Below are positions 8,389 to 16,463 of a stretch of DNA of 64,000 nucleotides, one piece after another. Position 1 is the stretch's first letter. Each line of letters starts with the position of its first letter. A program made the position numbers and the translations under genes. Under the pieces are notes generated by a model. That model searched no databases, was not told the origin of the DNA, and saw only the letters and a program-made list of their open reading frames with translations. The DNA comes from Burkholderia cepacia (GTDB lineage Bacteria > Pseudomonadota > Gammaproteobacteria > Burkholderiales > Burkholderiaceae): contig NZ_CP073638.1 in the NCBI RefSeq assembly GCF_029962485.1, positions 868,001 to 932,000 on the forward strand, in the 5' to 3' direction.

Positions 8389-9750
8389 TCAACGCGCAGC
8401 TTCTGCCCGCGCGCCGGCCTCGCCGCGCCGCACACCCAGCAGCATCGCGACCGCGCACGCGGCCAGCAGCGCCGCGATCATCAGCATCGCAGGGTCCATG
8501 CTGCCGGTGCGCGTGCGGATCAATCCGACGAGCCAGGGCGTGATCATCCCGCTCGACACGCCGATGCTGCTGATCAGCGCGATCCCGCCCGCCGCGCCGG
8601 CGCCCGAGAAATACCCGGACGGCACGGCCCAGAACACCGGATGCGCGGCGAAGATCAGCATCGCCGCGATCGACAGCAGCGCCATCATCGCGACGATGCT
8701 CGGCAGGTGCAGCGTCAGCAGCGCGAGCGCCACCGCACCGCCGAACGCGCACGCGGCGAAGTGCCGGCGCCGTTCGCGCTTGCGGTCCGAGCGTCGCGCG
8801 ATCACGATCAGGCCGGCCGCGCCGATCGCATTCGGCACGACCGACAGCAGGCTGATCTGCACGACGTCGCGGATGCCGAATTCGCGGATCATGAGCGGCA
8901 TCCAGAACAGCAGCATCAGCAGCGCGGTGGTCAGCGAGAAATAGATGAACGCGAACAGGTACGTGCGCGGTTCGGCCAGCACCTGCCGCAGCGAATGCGG
9001 CGCCTGCGTGCCCGCGCCGGCGCGGTCCGCGGCCAGGTCGGCCGCGAGCCGCTGACGGTCGGCGTCGGACAGCCAGCGCGCGTGCTCGGGGCGATCGCAC
9101 AGCCAGAACCACGCGATCACGCCGAGCAGGATCGCGGGCGCGCCTTCGATCGCGAACATCCATTGCCAGCCGTGCAGCCCCATCACGCCGGACATCCCGC
9201 GCATGAGCCAGCCCGACAGCAGCCCGCCGACCATCCCGGCCACCGCGACGCCCGCGTAGAAGATCGACAGCACCGACGCGCGCCGCCGCGCCGGATACCA
9301 GTAAGTCAGGTAGAACACCACGCCCGGAAAGAATCCGGCCTCGAACAGCCCGAGCAGGAAGCGCAGCACGTAAAAGTGCTTCGCGCTGTCGACGGTGATC
9401 ATCGCGACCGACACCGCGCCCCACAGGAACATGATCCGCGCGAACGTGCGGCGCGCGCCGAAGCGGCGCAGCAACGCGTTGCTCGGCACCTCGAACAGCA
9501 CGTAGCCGACGAAGAACAGTACCGCGCCGAGGCTGTACATCGCATCGGTCAGGCCGAGATCCTGCCGCATCTGCAACTGCGCGAAGCCGATGTTGCTGCG
9601 ATCGAGGATCGACACGATGTAGCAGATGAACAGGAACGGGATGATCCGCATGCCGATGCGGCGATACAGCGCGTCGTCGCCGGCCGCGTCCGTTGACCCG
9701 GCGCCGGACGCGACGGCCGGTGCGGCGTGCGCTTGAAGAGGGGCTGACAT
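8389..9750 (-). CDS. MFS transporter, ACS (anion:cation symporter) family
   Basis: A 453-aa, 12-TM major facilitator of the ACS type, like phthalate, glucarate or tartrate permeases. After a 30-residue cytosolic head come FLFICYIVSILDRSNIGFAQLQM and the GWQWMFAIEGAPAI segment characteristic of this family. It probably imports an organic acid with protons. A GGAGACG ribosome site precedes the ATG at 9750. The next gene upstream (9837-11189) encodes a close paralogue in the same orientation, 86 bp away, so the pair arose by tandem duplication. Both lie downstream of a metallohydrolase and probably share its promoter and the divergent IclR-type regulator. Confidence 0.93.
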   Translation of the reverse strand: MSAPLQAHAAPAVASGAGSTDAAGDDALYRRIGMRIIPFLFICYIVSILDRSNIGFAQLQMRQDLGLTDAMYSLGAVLFFVGYVLFEVPSNALLRRFGARRTFARIMFLWGAVSVAMITVDSAKHFYVLRFLLGLFEAGFFPGVVFYLTYWYPARRRASVLSIFYAGVAVAGMVGGLLSGWLMRGMSGVMGLHGWQWMFAIEGAPAILLGVIAWFWLCDRPEHARWLSDADRQRLAADLAADRAGAGTQAPHSLRQVLAEPRTYLFAFIYFSLTTALLMLLFWMPLMIREFGIRDVVQISLLSVVPNAIGAAGLIVIARRSDRKRERRRHFAACAFGGAVALALLTLHLPSIVAMMALLSIAAMLIFAAHPVFWAVPSGYFSGAGAAGGIALISSIGVSSGMITPWLVGLIRTRTGSMDPAMLMIAALLAACAVAMLLGVRRGEAGARAEAAR

Positions 9751-9836
9751 CGAACGTCTCCTCGATGAATTCGGGTGCGGACGGAGATGAGGCGCCGGTC
9801 GCCGCTGCCCGCGGGCATCGACCGGCCCTGGTTCAC

Positions 9837-11189
9837 TCAGCCGCGTTGCACGCTTTCACTCTTCACGCCGAGCATCAGCGCGGCGCCGCTCGCCACCAGC
9901 AGCGCGGCCAGCAGGTACACGGCGAGATCCATGCTGCCCGTGCGCGTGCGGATCATCCCGATCACCCACGGGCTGACGATGCCGCTCGTGATCCCGATGC
10001 TGCTGATCAGCGCGATCCCGGCGGCTGCCGCGTTGCCCGACAGGTAGCGGGTCGGCACGGCCCAGAAGATCGGCAGCGCGGCAAAGATCAGCGTCGCCGC
10101 GATCGACAGGCACGCGAGCATCGCCGCGAAACTATGCAAATGCAGCGTCAGCGCCGCGAGCGCGAGCCCGCCGCCGATCGTGCAGCACGCGAAGTGCTTG
10201 CGGCGCTCGCCGGTGCGGTCCGAGCGGCGCGCGATCAGGACCAGCCCGATCGCGCCGACCGCGTTCGGCACGACCGTGTAGAGACTCACCGCAACGACGT
10301 CGGTCACGCCGAAGTCGCGGATCATCAGCGGCATCCAGAAGTTGAGCGTCAGCGACGCGCAGGTCAGCGAGAAATAGATGAACGCGAACAGGTACACGCG
10401 CGGATTCGCGAGCGCGGCCATCACGCTGCGTCCGTCGTGCGCGCTGCCGTGCCCGCGCCCTTCGCCACACAGCGCGGCAACGCGTGCCTTTTCGTCGGAC
10501 GTGAGCCACGCGGCGTCCTGCGGCCGGTCGACGAGGAACGTGAACGCGGCGAACGCGAGCAGGATCGCCGGCGCGCCTTCGATCGCGAACATCCATTGCC
10601 AGCCGTGCAGCCCGAGCACGCCGCTCATGTCGCGCATGATCCAGCCCGACATCAGGCCGCCGAGCACGCCGGCCACCGCGACGCCCGCGAAAAACACCGA
10701 GATCGCCGCCGCGCGCCGGTTCGCCGGGAACCAGTAGGTCAGGTACAGCACGATGCCGGGAAAGAAACCGGCCTCGAACACGCCGAGCAGGAAGCGCAGC
10801 ACGTAGAAATGCGACGGCTGCGACACGAACATCATCCCGGTCGACGCAATGCCCCACAGCAGCATGATCCGTGTAAAAGTCCGGCGCGCGCCGAACCGCG
10901 CGAGCAGCATGTTGCTCGGCACCTCGCAGAACACGTAGCCGACGTAGAACACCGCGGCGCCGAGGCCGTACATCGCATCGCTGAAACCGAGATCGTGCTT
11001 CATCTGCAACTGCGCGAAACCGATGTTGATGCGGTCGAGAAACGACACGACGTAGCAGAGGAACAGGAACGGGACGATCCGCCACGCGATCTTGCGGAAC
11101 AGCTGCGCGTCGCTGAATTCGGATGCGGAAGTCGGCGCCGAGGCACTCGCGTGCGCGAGCGTCGCTTCGGCGGGAAGCGATTGGGGCAT
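9837..11189 (-). CDS. MFS transporter, ACS family (paralogue)
   Basis: A 450-aa ACS-family major facilitator, clearly paralogous to the next gene downstream. Identical stretches include GWQWMFAIEGAPAILL, RVYLFAFIYFSLT-like and GIALISSIG blocks. The N-terminal cytosolic head differs. The ATG at 11189 has a GGAGAG site 4 nt upstream; an in-frame alternative start lies 12 nt further upstream. It is 181 bp downstream of the metallohydrolase gene, with a large hairpin in the gap. The two transporters may import related organic acids with different affinity or specificity (inference). Confidence 0.93.
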   Translation of the reverse strand: MPQSLPAEATLAHASASAPTSASEFSDAQLFRKIAWRIVPFLFLCYVVSFLDRINIGFAQLQMKHDLGFSDAMYGLGAAVFYVGYVFCEVPSNMLLARFGARRTFTRIMLLWGIASTGMMFVSQPSHFYVLRFLLGVFEAGFFPGIVLYLTYWFPANRRAAAISVFFAGVAVAGVLGGLMSGWIMRDMSGVLGLHGWQWMFAIEGAPAILLAFAAFTFLVDRPQDAAWLTSDEKARVAALCGEGRGHGSAHDGRSVMAALANPRVYLFAFIYFSLTCASLTLNFWMPLMIRDFGVTDVVAVSLYTVVPNAVGAIGLVLIARRSDRTGERRKHFACCTIGGGLALAALTLHLHSFAAMLACLSIAATLIFAALPIFWAVPTRYLSGNAAAAGIALISSIGITSGIVSPWVIGMIRTRTGSMDLAVYLLAALLVASGAALMLGVKSESVQRG

Positions 11190-11276
11190 GTCTCTCTCCA
11201 AACGGGCCGCGCGATTCGAGCGCGCAGCAGTCTCCGAGGGCGTGCATGCGCCCTGCTTTCTTGTGAGACCGGATAC

Positions 11277-11319
11277 GGCTGCGGCGCCGCGGCGCAGTGC
11301 CGCCGCGGATGCCGCAGCC
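11277..11319 (-). terminator. Large GC hairpin between hydrolase and MFS genes
   Basis: A two-part stem: GGCTGCGGC pairs with GCCGCAGCC (outer 9 bp) and CCGCGGCG pairs with CGCCGCGG (inner 8 bp), around a short loop. It has no U-tract. It may reduce read-through into the MFS genes or stabilise the upstream hydrolase message. Confidence 0.45.
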
Positions 11320-11370
11320 CTCAGGGAAACGGCGAAGCGTTTATCTCAACGCCCCGCCGCCGCGTGCCGC

Positions 11371-12330
11371 TCAGTCCTGCAGCGCGGCCCACATGTCCTT
11401 GTCGCGCTGCGCGGTCCAGATGCGCGGATGCGTGATGCCGCTCGCCTCGTCGAATGCGCGCGACACGTCGAACGGCAGGCAGTGTTCGTAGATGAACACG
11501 TGGCCGAACTTCGGGTCCATCGCTTCGCGCGTGAGCGCCATCGACGCCTTCAGGTCGAGATTGCGCTCGACCGCCTTGCGGCCTTGCGCGAGCAGCGTCG
11601 TCACGAAGTCCTTCGTGTAGTCGAGACCCTTGTCGACTTCAGCCGGATTCAGCAGCGCGGGGCCGCGACCCGGCACGAGCTTCTCGGCGCCGAGCGCGCG
11701 CAGCGCCTCGAGCGTGGCCGGCCATTGTTCGAGCTGCGCGTCGCCGCAGTAGCACGCGGCGTCGTATTCGACCAGGTCGCCCGAGAACAGCACCTTCTGC
11801 GACGGGATCCACACGATCGTGTCGCCCTTCGTGTGGCCCGAGCCGACGTGCATGATCTTCACTTCGAGCTTGCCGAGGAACAGCGTGATCTCGCGCTCGA
11901 ACACGAGCGTCGGCCAGGTCAGGCCCGGCACCGTCTCGACACCGGCGAACAGGCGCGGGAAGCGTTCGATCTCCGACTTCATGTCGGCCTCGCCGCGCTC
12001 GACGATCATCTCGTACGTGCCGCGGCTCGCGATCACGTGCTGCGCGCCTTCGTCGAAATACGCTGAAGCGCCGAGCACGCGCACCGCGTGGTAGTGCGAC
12101 AGCACCACGTGCTTGATCGGCTTGTCGGTGACGCTGCGGATCTTCGCGATCAGGTCCTGCGCCATCGCGGGCGTCGCGGTCGTGTCGACGATCAGCACGC
12201 TGTCGTCGCCGATGATCACGCCCGAGTTCGGGTCGCCTTCGGCGGTGTACGCGTACGCGTTCTCGGACAGCTTCGTCCAGGTGACTTTCTTCTCTTCCAG
12301 ATCGGCTTGGGAGGCGAATGCTTTGGCCAT
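11371..12330 (-). CDS. Metallo-beta-lactamase-fold hydrolase, altered metal motif
   Basis: A 319-aa MBL-fold protein. The fold landmarks are present: GVIIGDDSVLIVDTTATP, then VVLSHYHAVRVLGAS, HVGSGHTKGD and FSGDLVEYD. The usual HxHxDH zinc motif reads H79-Y-H81-A-V83-R84, so the Asp and following His that hold the second metal are Val and Arg. It may bind a single metal or act differently from classical MBL hydrolases. The start at 12330 has a GGAACG site; a longer frame to 12390 is possible but unsupported. It heads a leftward unit with two MFS transporters and is divergent from the duplicated IclR regulator. Confidence 0.85.
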   Translation of the reverse strand: MAKAFASQADLEEKKVTWTKLSENAYAYTAEGDPNSGVIIGDDSVLIVDTTATPAMAQDLIAKIRSVTDKPIKHVVLSHYHAVRVLGASAYFDEGAQHVIASRGTYEMIVERGEADMKSEIERFPRLFAGVETVPGLTWPTLVFEREITLFLGKLEVKIMHVGSGHTKGDTIVWIPSQKVLFSGDLVEYDAACYCGDAQLEQWPATLEALRALGAEKLVPGRGPALLNPAEVDKGLDYTKDFVTTLLAQGRKAVERNLDLKASMALTREAMDPKFGHVFIYEHCLPFDVSRAFDEASGITHPRIWTAQRDKDMWAALQD

Positions 12331-12396
12331 GTTGCGTTCCGTGGCTGCGAGCCATGTGTTGAGGGGAGTGAGCGGATCATCTTCCCGCACCGAATA

Positions 12397-12411
12397 TTTG
12401 TCAATGACAAA
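12397..12411. promoter_or_regulatory. Perfect palindrome, candidate IclR-type operator
   Basis: TTTGTCAATGACAAA: two 7-bp arms around one base in the AT-rich 177-bp gap between the metallohydrolase (start 12330) and the double IclR gene (start 12508). The position fits one site controlling both divergent promoters. A possible -10-like TATTGTTTAATA stretch lies just to the right (12421 onward). Confidence 0.6.
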
Positions 12412-12507
12412 GTCGCTTGCTATTGTTTAATACGGGTAAACCTGCGGGCTGGCGCGATAAATGGCGTCGGATACCATGCGGGGTTTCGTCAACGGAAGAA
12501 CCATCGC

Positions 12508-14166
12508 GTGCAGAACCACGAAGTCAGCGCAGACGACGCGCCGCCCAAGGCGCAGCGCGGGATCCAGAGTGTCGAGGTCGGTGGCCGGCTGCTCGACGCG
12601 CTCGCGCGCCGACGCAAGCCGCTCGGGCTGTCGGAGCTGGCGGCGGCGGCCGACCTGTCGACCGCGCAGGCGCATACCTATCTGGTCAGCCTGACGCGGC
12701 TCGCGCTCGTGAAGCGCGATGCGATCACCGGCAACTACGAGCCGGGCCCGTTGTCGCTGCGGCTCGGGCTGATGTCGATCGAGCGCCAGCCGGCCTACCG
12801 CGCGGCGCTGCCGCACGCGGTGCAGCTCGCCGAAGCCGTCGGCCTGAGCGTCGCGCTGTCGGTGCCGGGCGCGCTCGGCCCGACGATCGTGCGCATCGAG
12901 CACGGCGGTTATCCTTTGCACGTGAACCTGCACGTCGGCTCGGTGATGTCGCTCGATACGACGGCCACCGGCCGCGTGTTCCGCACGTTCGGCGACACCG
13001 CGCAGCTCGACGCGATGGCGGCCAGCCAGGCCGGCGCGGGCGATTCGCTCGCGGGCGCCGAGGACGAGGAAAACGCACCCGACGCCGACGCGCGGCAAGC
13101 CGAGCGCGAAGCGATTCGCACGCGCGGTATCGAGCGCAGCATCGACCGGCCGAGCCCCGGCGTCAGCGCGATGTGCGTGCCCGTATTCGACGCGAATGGG
13201 CATCTGCAGCTTGCGTTGACGGTAATTGGTTCAAGCGGGTCGATCGATGTCGACTGGGACGGACCGATTGCGACGGCCTTGCGCGAAGCCGCACGGCAGG
13301 CCACCGCGTCGCTCGGCGCGGAAAGCTCGAACCAGGCTGAACCGCCACCCGCGCCGGCAGTTGGCGCGACTCACGTGCCGCCGGCATTGGGCGACGACGC
13401 GAAGGCGCAGCGCGGGATCAATGCGCTCGACAGCACCGGTGAACTGCTGCTCGCGCTGGTGTCGGCCGGCCGCGCGCTGCCGCTGCGCGATCTCGCGGCA
13501 GCGGCCGGCATGCCGGCCGCGAAGGCATTTCCGCATCTGGTCAGCCTGCAGAAGATCGGCCTGCTGGGCCGCGACGACGCCAGCTGTTTCGACGGCGGCC
13601 CGCTCGCGCAGGCGCTCGGCCTGATCGCCATGCAGCGCGTGTCGCCGACGCGCGACGCGGAAGCCGAGATCATCGCCCTGGCCGCCGCGACCGACATGAG
13701 CGTTGCCGCCGCGACGCTCGGCCCGCTGGGCCCGACCGTGATCCGTCTCGAAGAATCGGCGCGGCCGCAGCACGTGAGCCTGCAGGTCGGCACCGTGATG
13801 TCGCTCGTCAATACGGCGATCGGCCGGATCTTCGCGTCCGGCATGTCCGACGACGTGCTGGCGGACCTGCTCGCCAACGAACCCGTGCGTCTCGCGGGCA
13901 GCCGCACCGCGCCGGACGATGCCGCATTCCGCGCGCGGCTCGCGGCGATCCGCGCGGACGAACTCGATTTCGCGTTCGACGCGCCGGTACCGGGCATCGG
14001 CACGGTCGCCGCGCCCGTGTTCGATCACACCGGCAGCATCCGGCTGGTGATCGCGATCATCGGCTCATCGCGCGGCTTCCCGCGCGGGCCGGACAGCGAC
14101 CTCGCGCAGACGCTGCTCGCCGCGACGCGGCGACTGTCCTGGCGGTTCGGGTGGATCGGGCAGTAA
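12508..14166 (+). CDS. Tandem-duplicated IclR-family regulator
   Basis: One open frame of 552 aa containing two complete IclR-like proteins joined head to tail. Unit 1 (about 15-270) has a winged helix (LGLSELAAAADLSTAQAHTY) and effector domain. Unit 2 (about 297-545) repeats the plan (LPLRDLAAAAGMPAAKAFPH). Parallel landmarks are KAQRGI at both unit starts, GPTIVRIE / GPTVIRLE, HVGSVMSLDTTATGR / QVGTVMSLVNTAIGR, and VIGSS / IIGSS near each unit end. A proline-rich linker (about 272-295) joins them. Typical IclR proteins are 240-280 aa and act as dimers or tetramers; a fused pair could act as a built-in dimer. No ATG is near, so I chose GTG at 12508 with GGAAG upstream. It is divergent from the metallohydrolase/MFS unit, its likely target. 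Confidence 0.88.
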   Translation: MQNHEVSADDAPPKAQRGIQSVEVGGRLLDALARRRKPLGLSELAAAADLSTAQAHTYLVSLTRLALVKRDAITGNYEPGPLSLRLGLMSIERQPAYRAALPHAVQLAEAVGLSVALSVPGALGPTIVRIEHGGYPLHVNLHVGSVMSLDTTATGRVFRTFGDTAQLDAMAASQAGAGDSLAGAEDEENAPDADARQAEREAIRTRGIERSIDRPSPGVSAMCVPVFDANGHLQLALTVIGSSGSIDVDWDGPIATALREAARQATASLGAESSNQAEPPPAPAVGATHVPPALGDDAKAQRGINALDSTGELLLALVSAGRALPLRDLAAAAGMPAAKAFPHLVSLQKIGLLGRDDASCFDGGPLAQALGLIAMQRVSPTRDAEAEIIALAAATDMSVAAATLGPLGPTVIRLEESARPQHVSLQVGTVMSLVNTAIGRIFASGMSDDVLADLLANEPVRLAGSRTAPDDAAFRARLAAIRADELDFAFDAPVPGIGTVAAPVFDHTGSIRLVIAIIGSSRGFPRGPDSDLAQTLLAATRRLSWRFGWIGQ

Positions 14167-14214
14167 TCGCGCCCCTTTTCCCCGACGCTCGAATCCGCTT
14201 TGCTCTCTTCCCCT

Positions 14215-14236
14215 GAGGCCGTGCTGGCACGGCCTC
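14215..14236 (+). terminator. Hairpin after the double IclR gene
   Basis: Perfect arms GAGGCCGTG / CACGGCCTC with a CTGG loop, 49 nt after the regulator stop. No U-tract follows, so only a terminator-like structure is claimed. Confidence 0.5.
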
Positions 14237-14355
14237 GGCACGCCCGTGCGTCACGCAAAGGCAGCCGTTATTCATGTTGCGCGGCAGCAACATAAGTGTC
14301 AGGAATTCTCATATAACGAAATCGCATTTCACAAGGCGGTGACGTTTCGCTATGA

Positions 14356-14371
14356 TTAGGGTTATCCCTAA
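14356..14371. promoter_or_regulatory. Inverted repeat TTAGGG-TTAT-CCCTAA
   Basis: A 6-bp perfect inverted repeat in a short AT-richer patch, 26 bp upstream of a small open frame. It could be an operator or part of its 5' leader. No regulator can be assigned. Confidence 0.4.
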
Positions 14372-14396
14372 CTCGCCACCTATATGGGGCTTCGTC

Positions 14397-14540
14397 ATGC
14401 AAACGTCTAATGTCTCCAACCGTTCCACCGAATCCACTGGCTGGCTCGCACGTGTGAGCGAGCTGCTTGCAGAAGCGTGGGCGCTCCACCTCGAGAACTG
14501 CGAAGTCATCGCTGAAGCACACGCGCGCCTGCCGCGCTGA
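14397..14540 (+). CDS. Possible small protein (47 aa)
   Basis: A 47-aa frame starting ATG at 14397 (MQTSNVSNRSTESTGWLARV), with an amphipathic helix-like C-terminal half (ELLAEAWALHLENCEVIAEA). Support comes from an AT-richer promoter-like patch and an inverted repeat upstream, and from the lack of any other gene over 700 bp. The ribosome site is poor (a GGGG 8 nt upstream). I do not recognise a family. It could be a genuine short membrane-peripheral peptide or chance. Confidence 0.4.
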   Translation: MQTSNVSNRSTESTGWLARVSELLAEAWALHLENCEVIAEAHARLPR

Positions 14541-14923
14541 GCGGAACGACCGGCCGCCAACCAGCGGCAAACCCTCCGCCTGATCCGCTTGCCCGGACGC
14601 GCGCCGCCAGTGGCCGCTGCGTCGGGCATCGGAATGCGGTGGTGTTGACTGACGTGGAAATATGCCGGGCGAGCCCCGGCTGATGAATGCGCTCACCGCG
14701 TCGGGAGCGTTTCAAGCTTGTTTTACGGCCGCGTCAAGCGCCGATACCAGGCGAGAGGCAACGTCGCCCTACCGCCAACGGAAGATTCATCCGTTTTCCG
14801 CACCACCTCGCCATCACATCCGGCGAGCCTTCCCTGTCGGCCCTTTGGCGGCTTTTACCGCACCCACGCGCAGCCGCACGCGCCGTCGTTTCAACGACGG
14901 CCGCACGTCATCCCCGCCTCCCG
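14541..14923. other. Intergenic region, nothing recognised
   Basis: About 380 bp between the small open frame and the 3' end of the Lrp gene. It has no convincing gene, no tRNA-like fold and no direct repeat of note. Short open frames here lack ribosome sites and family resemblance. Confidence 0.5.
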
Positions 14924-15406
14924 TCACACCTGGATCGAAGGCACATCCTTCATGCAGCGCAGCGCGAACATCGAACGGCTGTGACGGATGCTCGAAATCC
15001 GGTACAGCTTTTCGCGCAGGAAGCGTTCGTAGCCGGCCGTGCCATCCACCGCGACCTTGATCCAGTAGTCGTACTCGCCCGACACCAGATATGCCTCGAG
15101 CACTTCGGGCAGCGCCGCCAGTTCCGAGCCGAAACGCGCGAGCGCGTCGTCCTCGTGGCGATCGAGCGTGACTTCGAGAATCACGATGTCCGCGTAGCCG
15201 AGCATGCGCTGGTTGACCAGCGCGACGTAACCGTCGATGTAACCGTCGAGCTCGAGTTGCCGCGTGCGGTTCCAGCATGCGGTGGTCGACATGCCGATCT
15301 GTTCGGCGAGTTCGGCGTTCGACAGGCGCGCATTTTTCTGCAATGCACCAAGGATCTTGCGGTCCTGATTGTCGAGCGTTTTCGGCATGCGTTCGCGGGT
15401 AGCCAT
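14924..15406 (-). CDS. Lrp/AsnC-family transcriptional regulator
   Basis: A 160-aa Lrp-type regulator. The N-terminal winged helix-turn-helix (about 10-65: LDNQDRKILGALQKNARLSNAELAEQIGMS) is followed by an alphabeta-sandwich RAM domain (about 75-150) that binds amino acids and drives octamer formation. It is divergent from a LysE-type exporter gene 285 bp away, the common pairing in which Lrp senses an amino acid and switches on its export. The ATG at 15406 is used; ATG at 15388 (MPKTLDN) is equally possible and closer to the family N-terminus. A perfect inverted repeat sits 5 bp upstream of the start. Confidence 0.92.
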   Translation of the reverse strand: MATRERMPKTLDNQDRKILGALQKNARLSNAELAEQIGMSTTACWNRTRQLELDGYIDGYVALVNQRMLGYADIVILEVTLDRHEDDALARFGSELAALPEVLEAYLVSGEYDYWIKVAVDGTAGYERFLREKLYRISSIRHSRSMFALRCMKDVPSIQV

Positions 15407-15410
15407 GATG

Positions 15411-15423
15411 AGAAGAATCTTCT
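15411..15423. promoter_or_regulatory. Inverted repeat AGAAGAATCTTCT at the Lrp start
   Basis: A perfect 6-bp inverted repeat with one central base, directly before the lrp-like start codon. Binding here would block ribosome or polymerase access, so it is a candidate autoregulatory site. It is inferred from position only. Confidence 0.5.
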
Positions 15424-15691
15424 ACTGAAAATCGGCATTCTATCTGAACAGGATTCCGGTTTCAGGCCCGTTTTACCGGAAAACAGGAAGCCTTTTAACC
15501 GGGCCGCTTGATACATTTTCTCCATGCCTGCTGCCCGGCACGCTCCCCGCGACAACCCCTTCGCACCGGGACGCACGGCCGCAATCACAAGTTGCGGTGC
15601 CGGGCGGCAGACATGCGATTCCCCGCCGCCCGCACGCCTATCCGACCGCGTGCGGGGCCGGTGCCTGCGGCCCTGTTCCTGCACTCCCGTC

Positions 15692-16342
15692 ATGTCGTTC
15701 AAGCTTTATCTGTCGTTCCTCGCTGCCTCCGTCGTCCTGATCTACGCCCCCGGTCCCGTCAACCTGCTCACGATGAACCAGGCGCTGCGCGCCGGCTGGC
15801 GCCGTGCGCTGCCCTGCGTCTGGGGCGGCACGCTCGCCGTGCTGCTGCAACTCGCGCTGACCGCGCTGTGCCTGAATTCACTGGTGCATCTCAACGAGCA
15901 CGCGCTGACCGTACTGCGCTGGGCCGGCGCCGCGTATCTCGTGTGGCTCGGCGCCAAGCAATGGCTCAGCCGCGCGCCGGCAAACGCACCGGCTGCCGCA
16001 ACCGATGCCGCAACCGAAACGGCCATCCCCCGGCAGGACAGCGACCGCGCGCTGTTCTGGCGCGGCGTCGCGACCTCCGGCCTGAATCCGAAGACGCTGC
16101 TGTTCTTTCCGTCGTTCTTTCCGCAGTTCATCAGCCCGAATGCCGACTGGAGCCTGAACCTTCAATTCCTGCTGCTCGCGACGACGTTCGCGTTGCTGTT
16201 CGCGGGCGGCGTCGCGTCGATGGCCCTGTTTTCGCACCGGCTGAGCCGCGCGCTGCAGCGGCCGGCACGGATGCGCGCGATGAATCGCCTGACGGGTGGG
16301 CTGCTCGTCGGGATGGGCGCGATCATGGTCGGCTGGAACTGA
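15692..16342 (+). CDS. LysE/RhtB-family amino-acid exporter
   Basis: A 216-aa inner-membrane protein with about six hydrophobic segments. The family signature at the start is MSFKLYLSFLAASVVLIYAPGPVNLLTMNQALRAGWRRAL, with GLNPKTLLFFPSFFPQF in the middle. Members export amino acids such as lysine, threonine or homoserine by proton antiport. The ATG at 15692 gives the canonical N-terminus; the open frame upstream is not membrane-like. It is divergent from the Lrp regulator, which probably controls it. Confidence 0.93.
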   Translation: MSFKLYLSFLAASVVLIYAPGPVNLLTMNQALRAGWRRALPCVWGGTLAVLLQLALTALCLNSLVHLNEHALTVLRWAGAAYLVWLGAKQWLSRAPANAPAAATDAATETAIPRQDSDRALFWRGVATSGLNPKTLLFFPSFFPQFISPNADWSLNLQFLLLATTFALLFAGGVASMALFSHRLSRALQRPARMRAMNRLTGGLLVGMGAIMVGWN

Positions 16343-16463
16343 AAGACCAGGGCTGCCGGCTTCGTCACGGCCGCCATCAGGCCCCGCGAAAAAGCAGCCG
16401 ATCGCGGAATGCTTTAGGGTAGCGGCTGGTTCGTTGGACATGCCCGGCCCGCCGGGCGACTGA

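Noticed and set aside
14924..15702. Alternative open frames opposite the Lrp gene
   Set aside because: The Lrp frame has complete domain structure; the others are low-complexity shadows.
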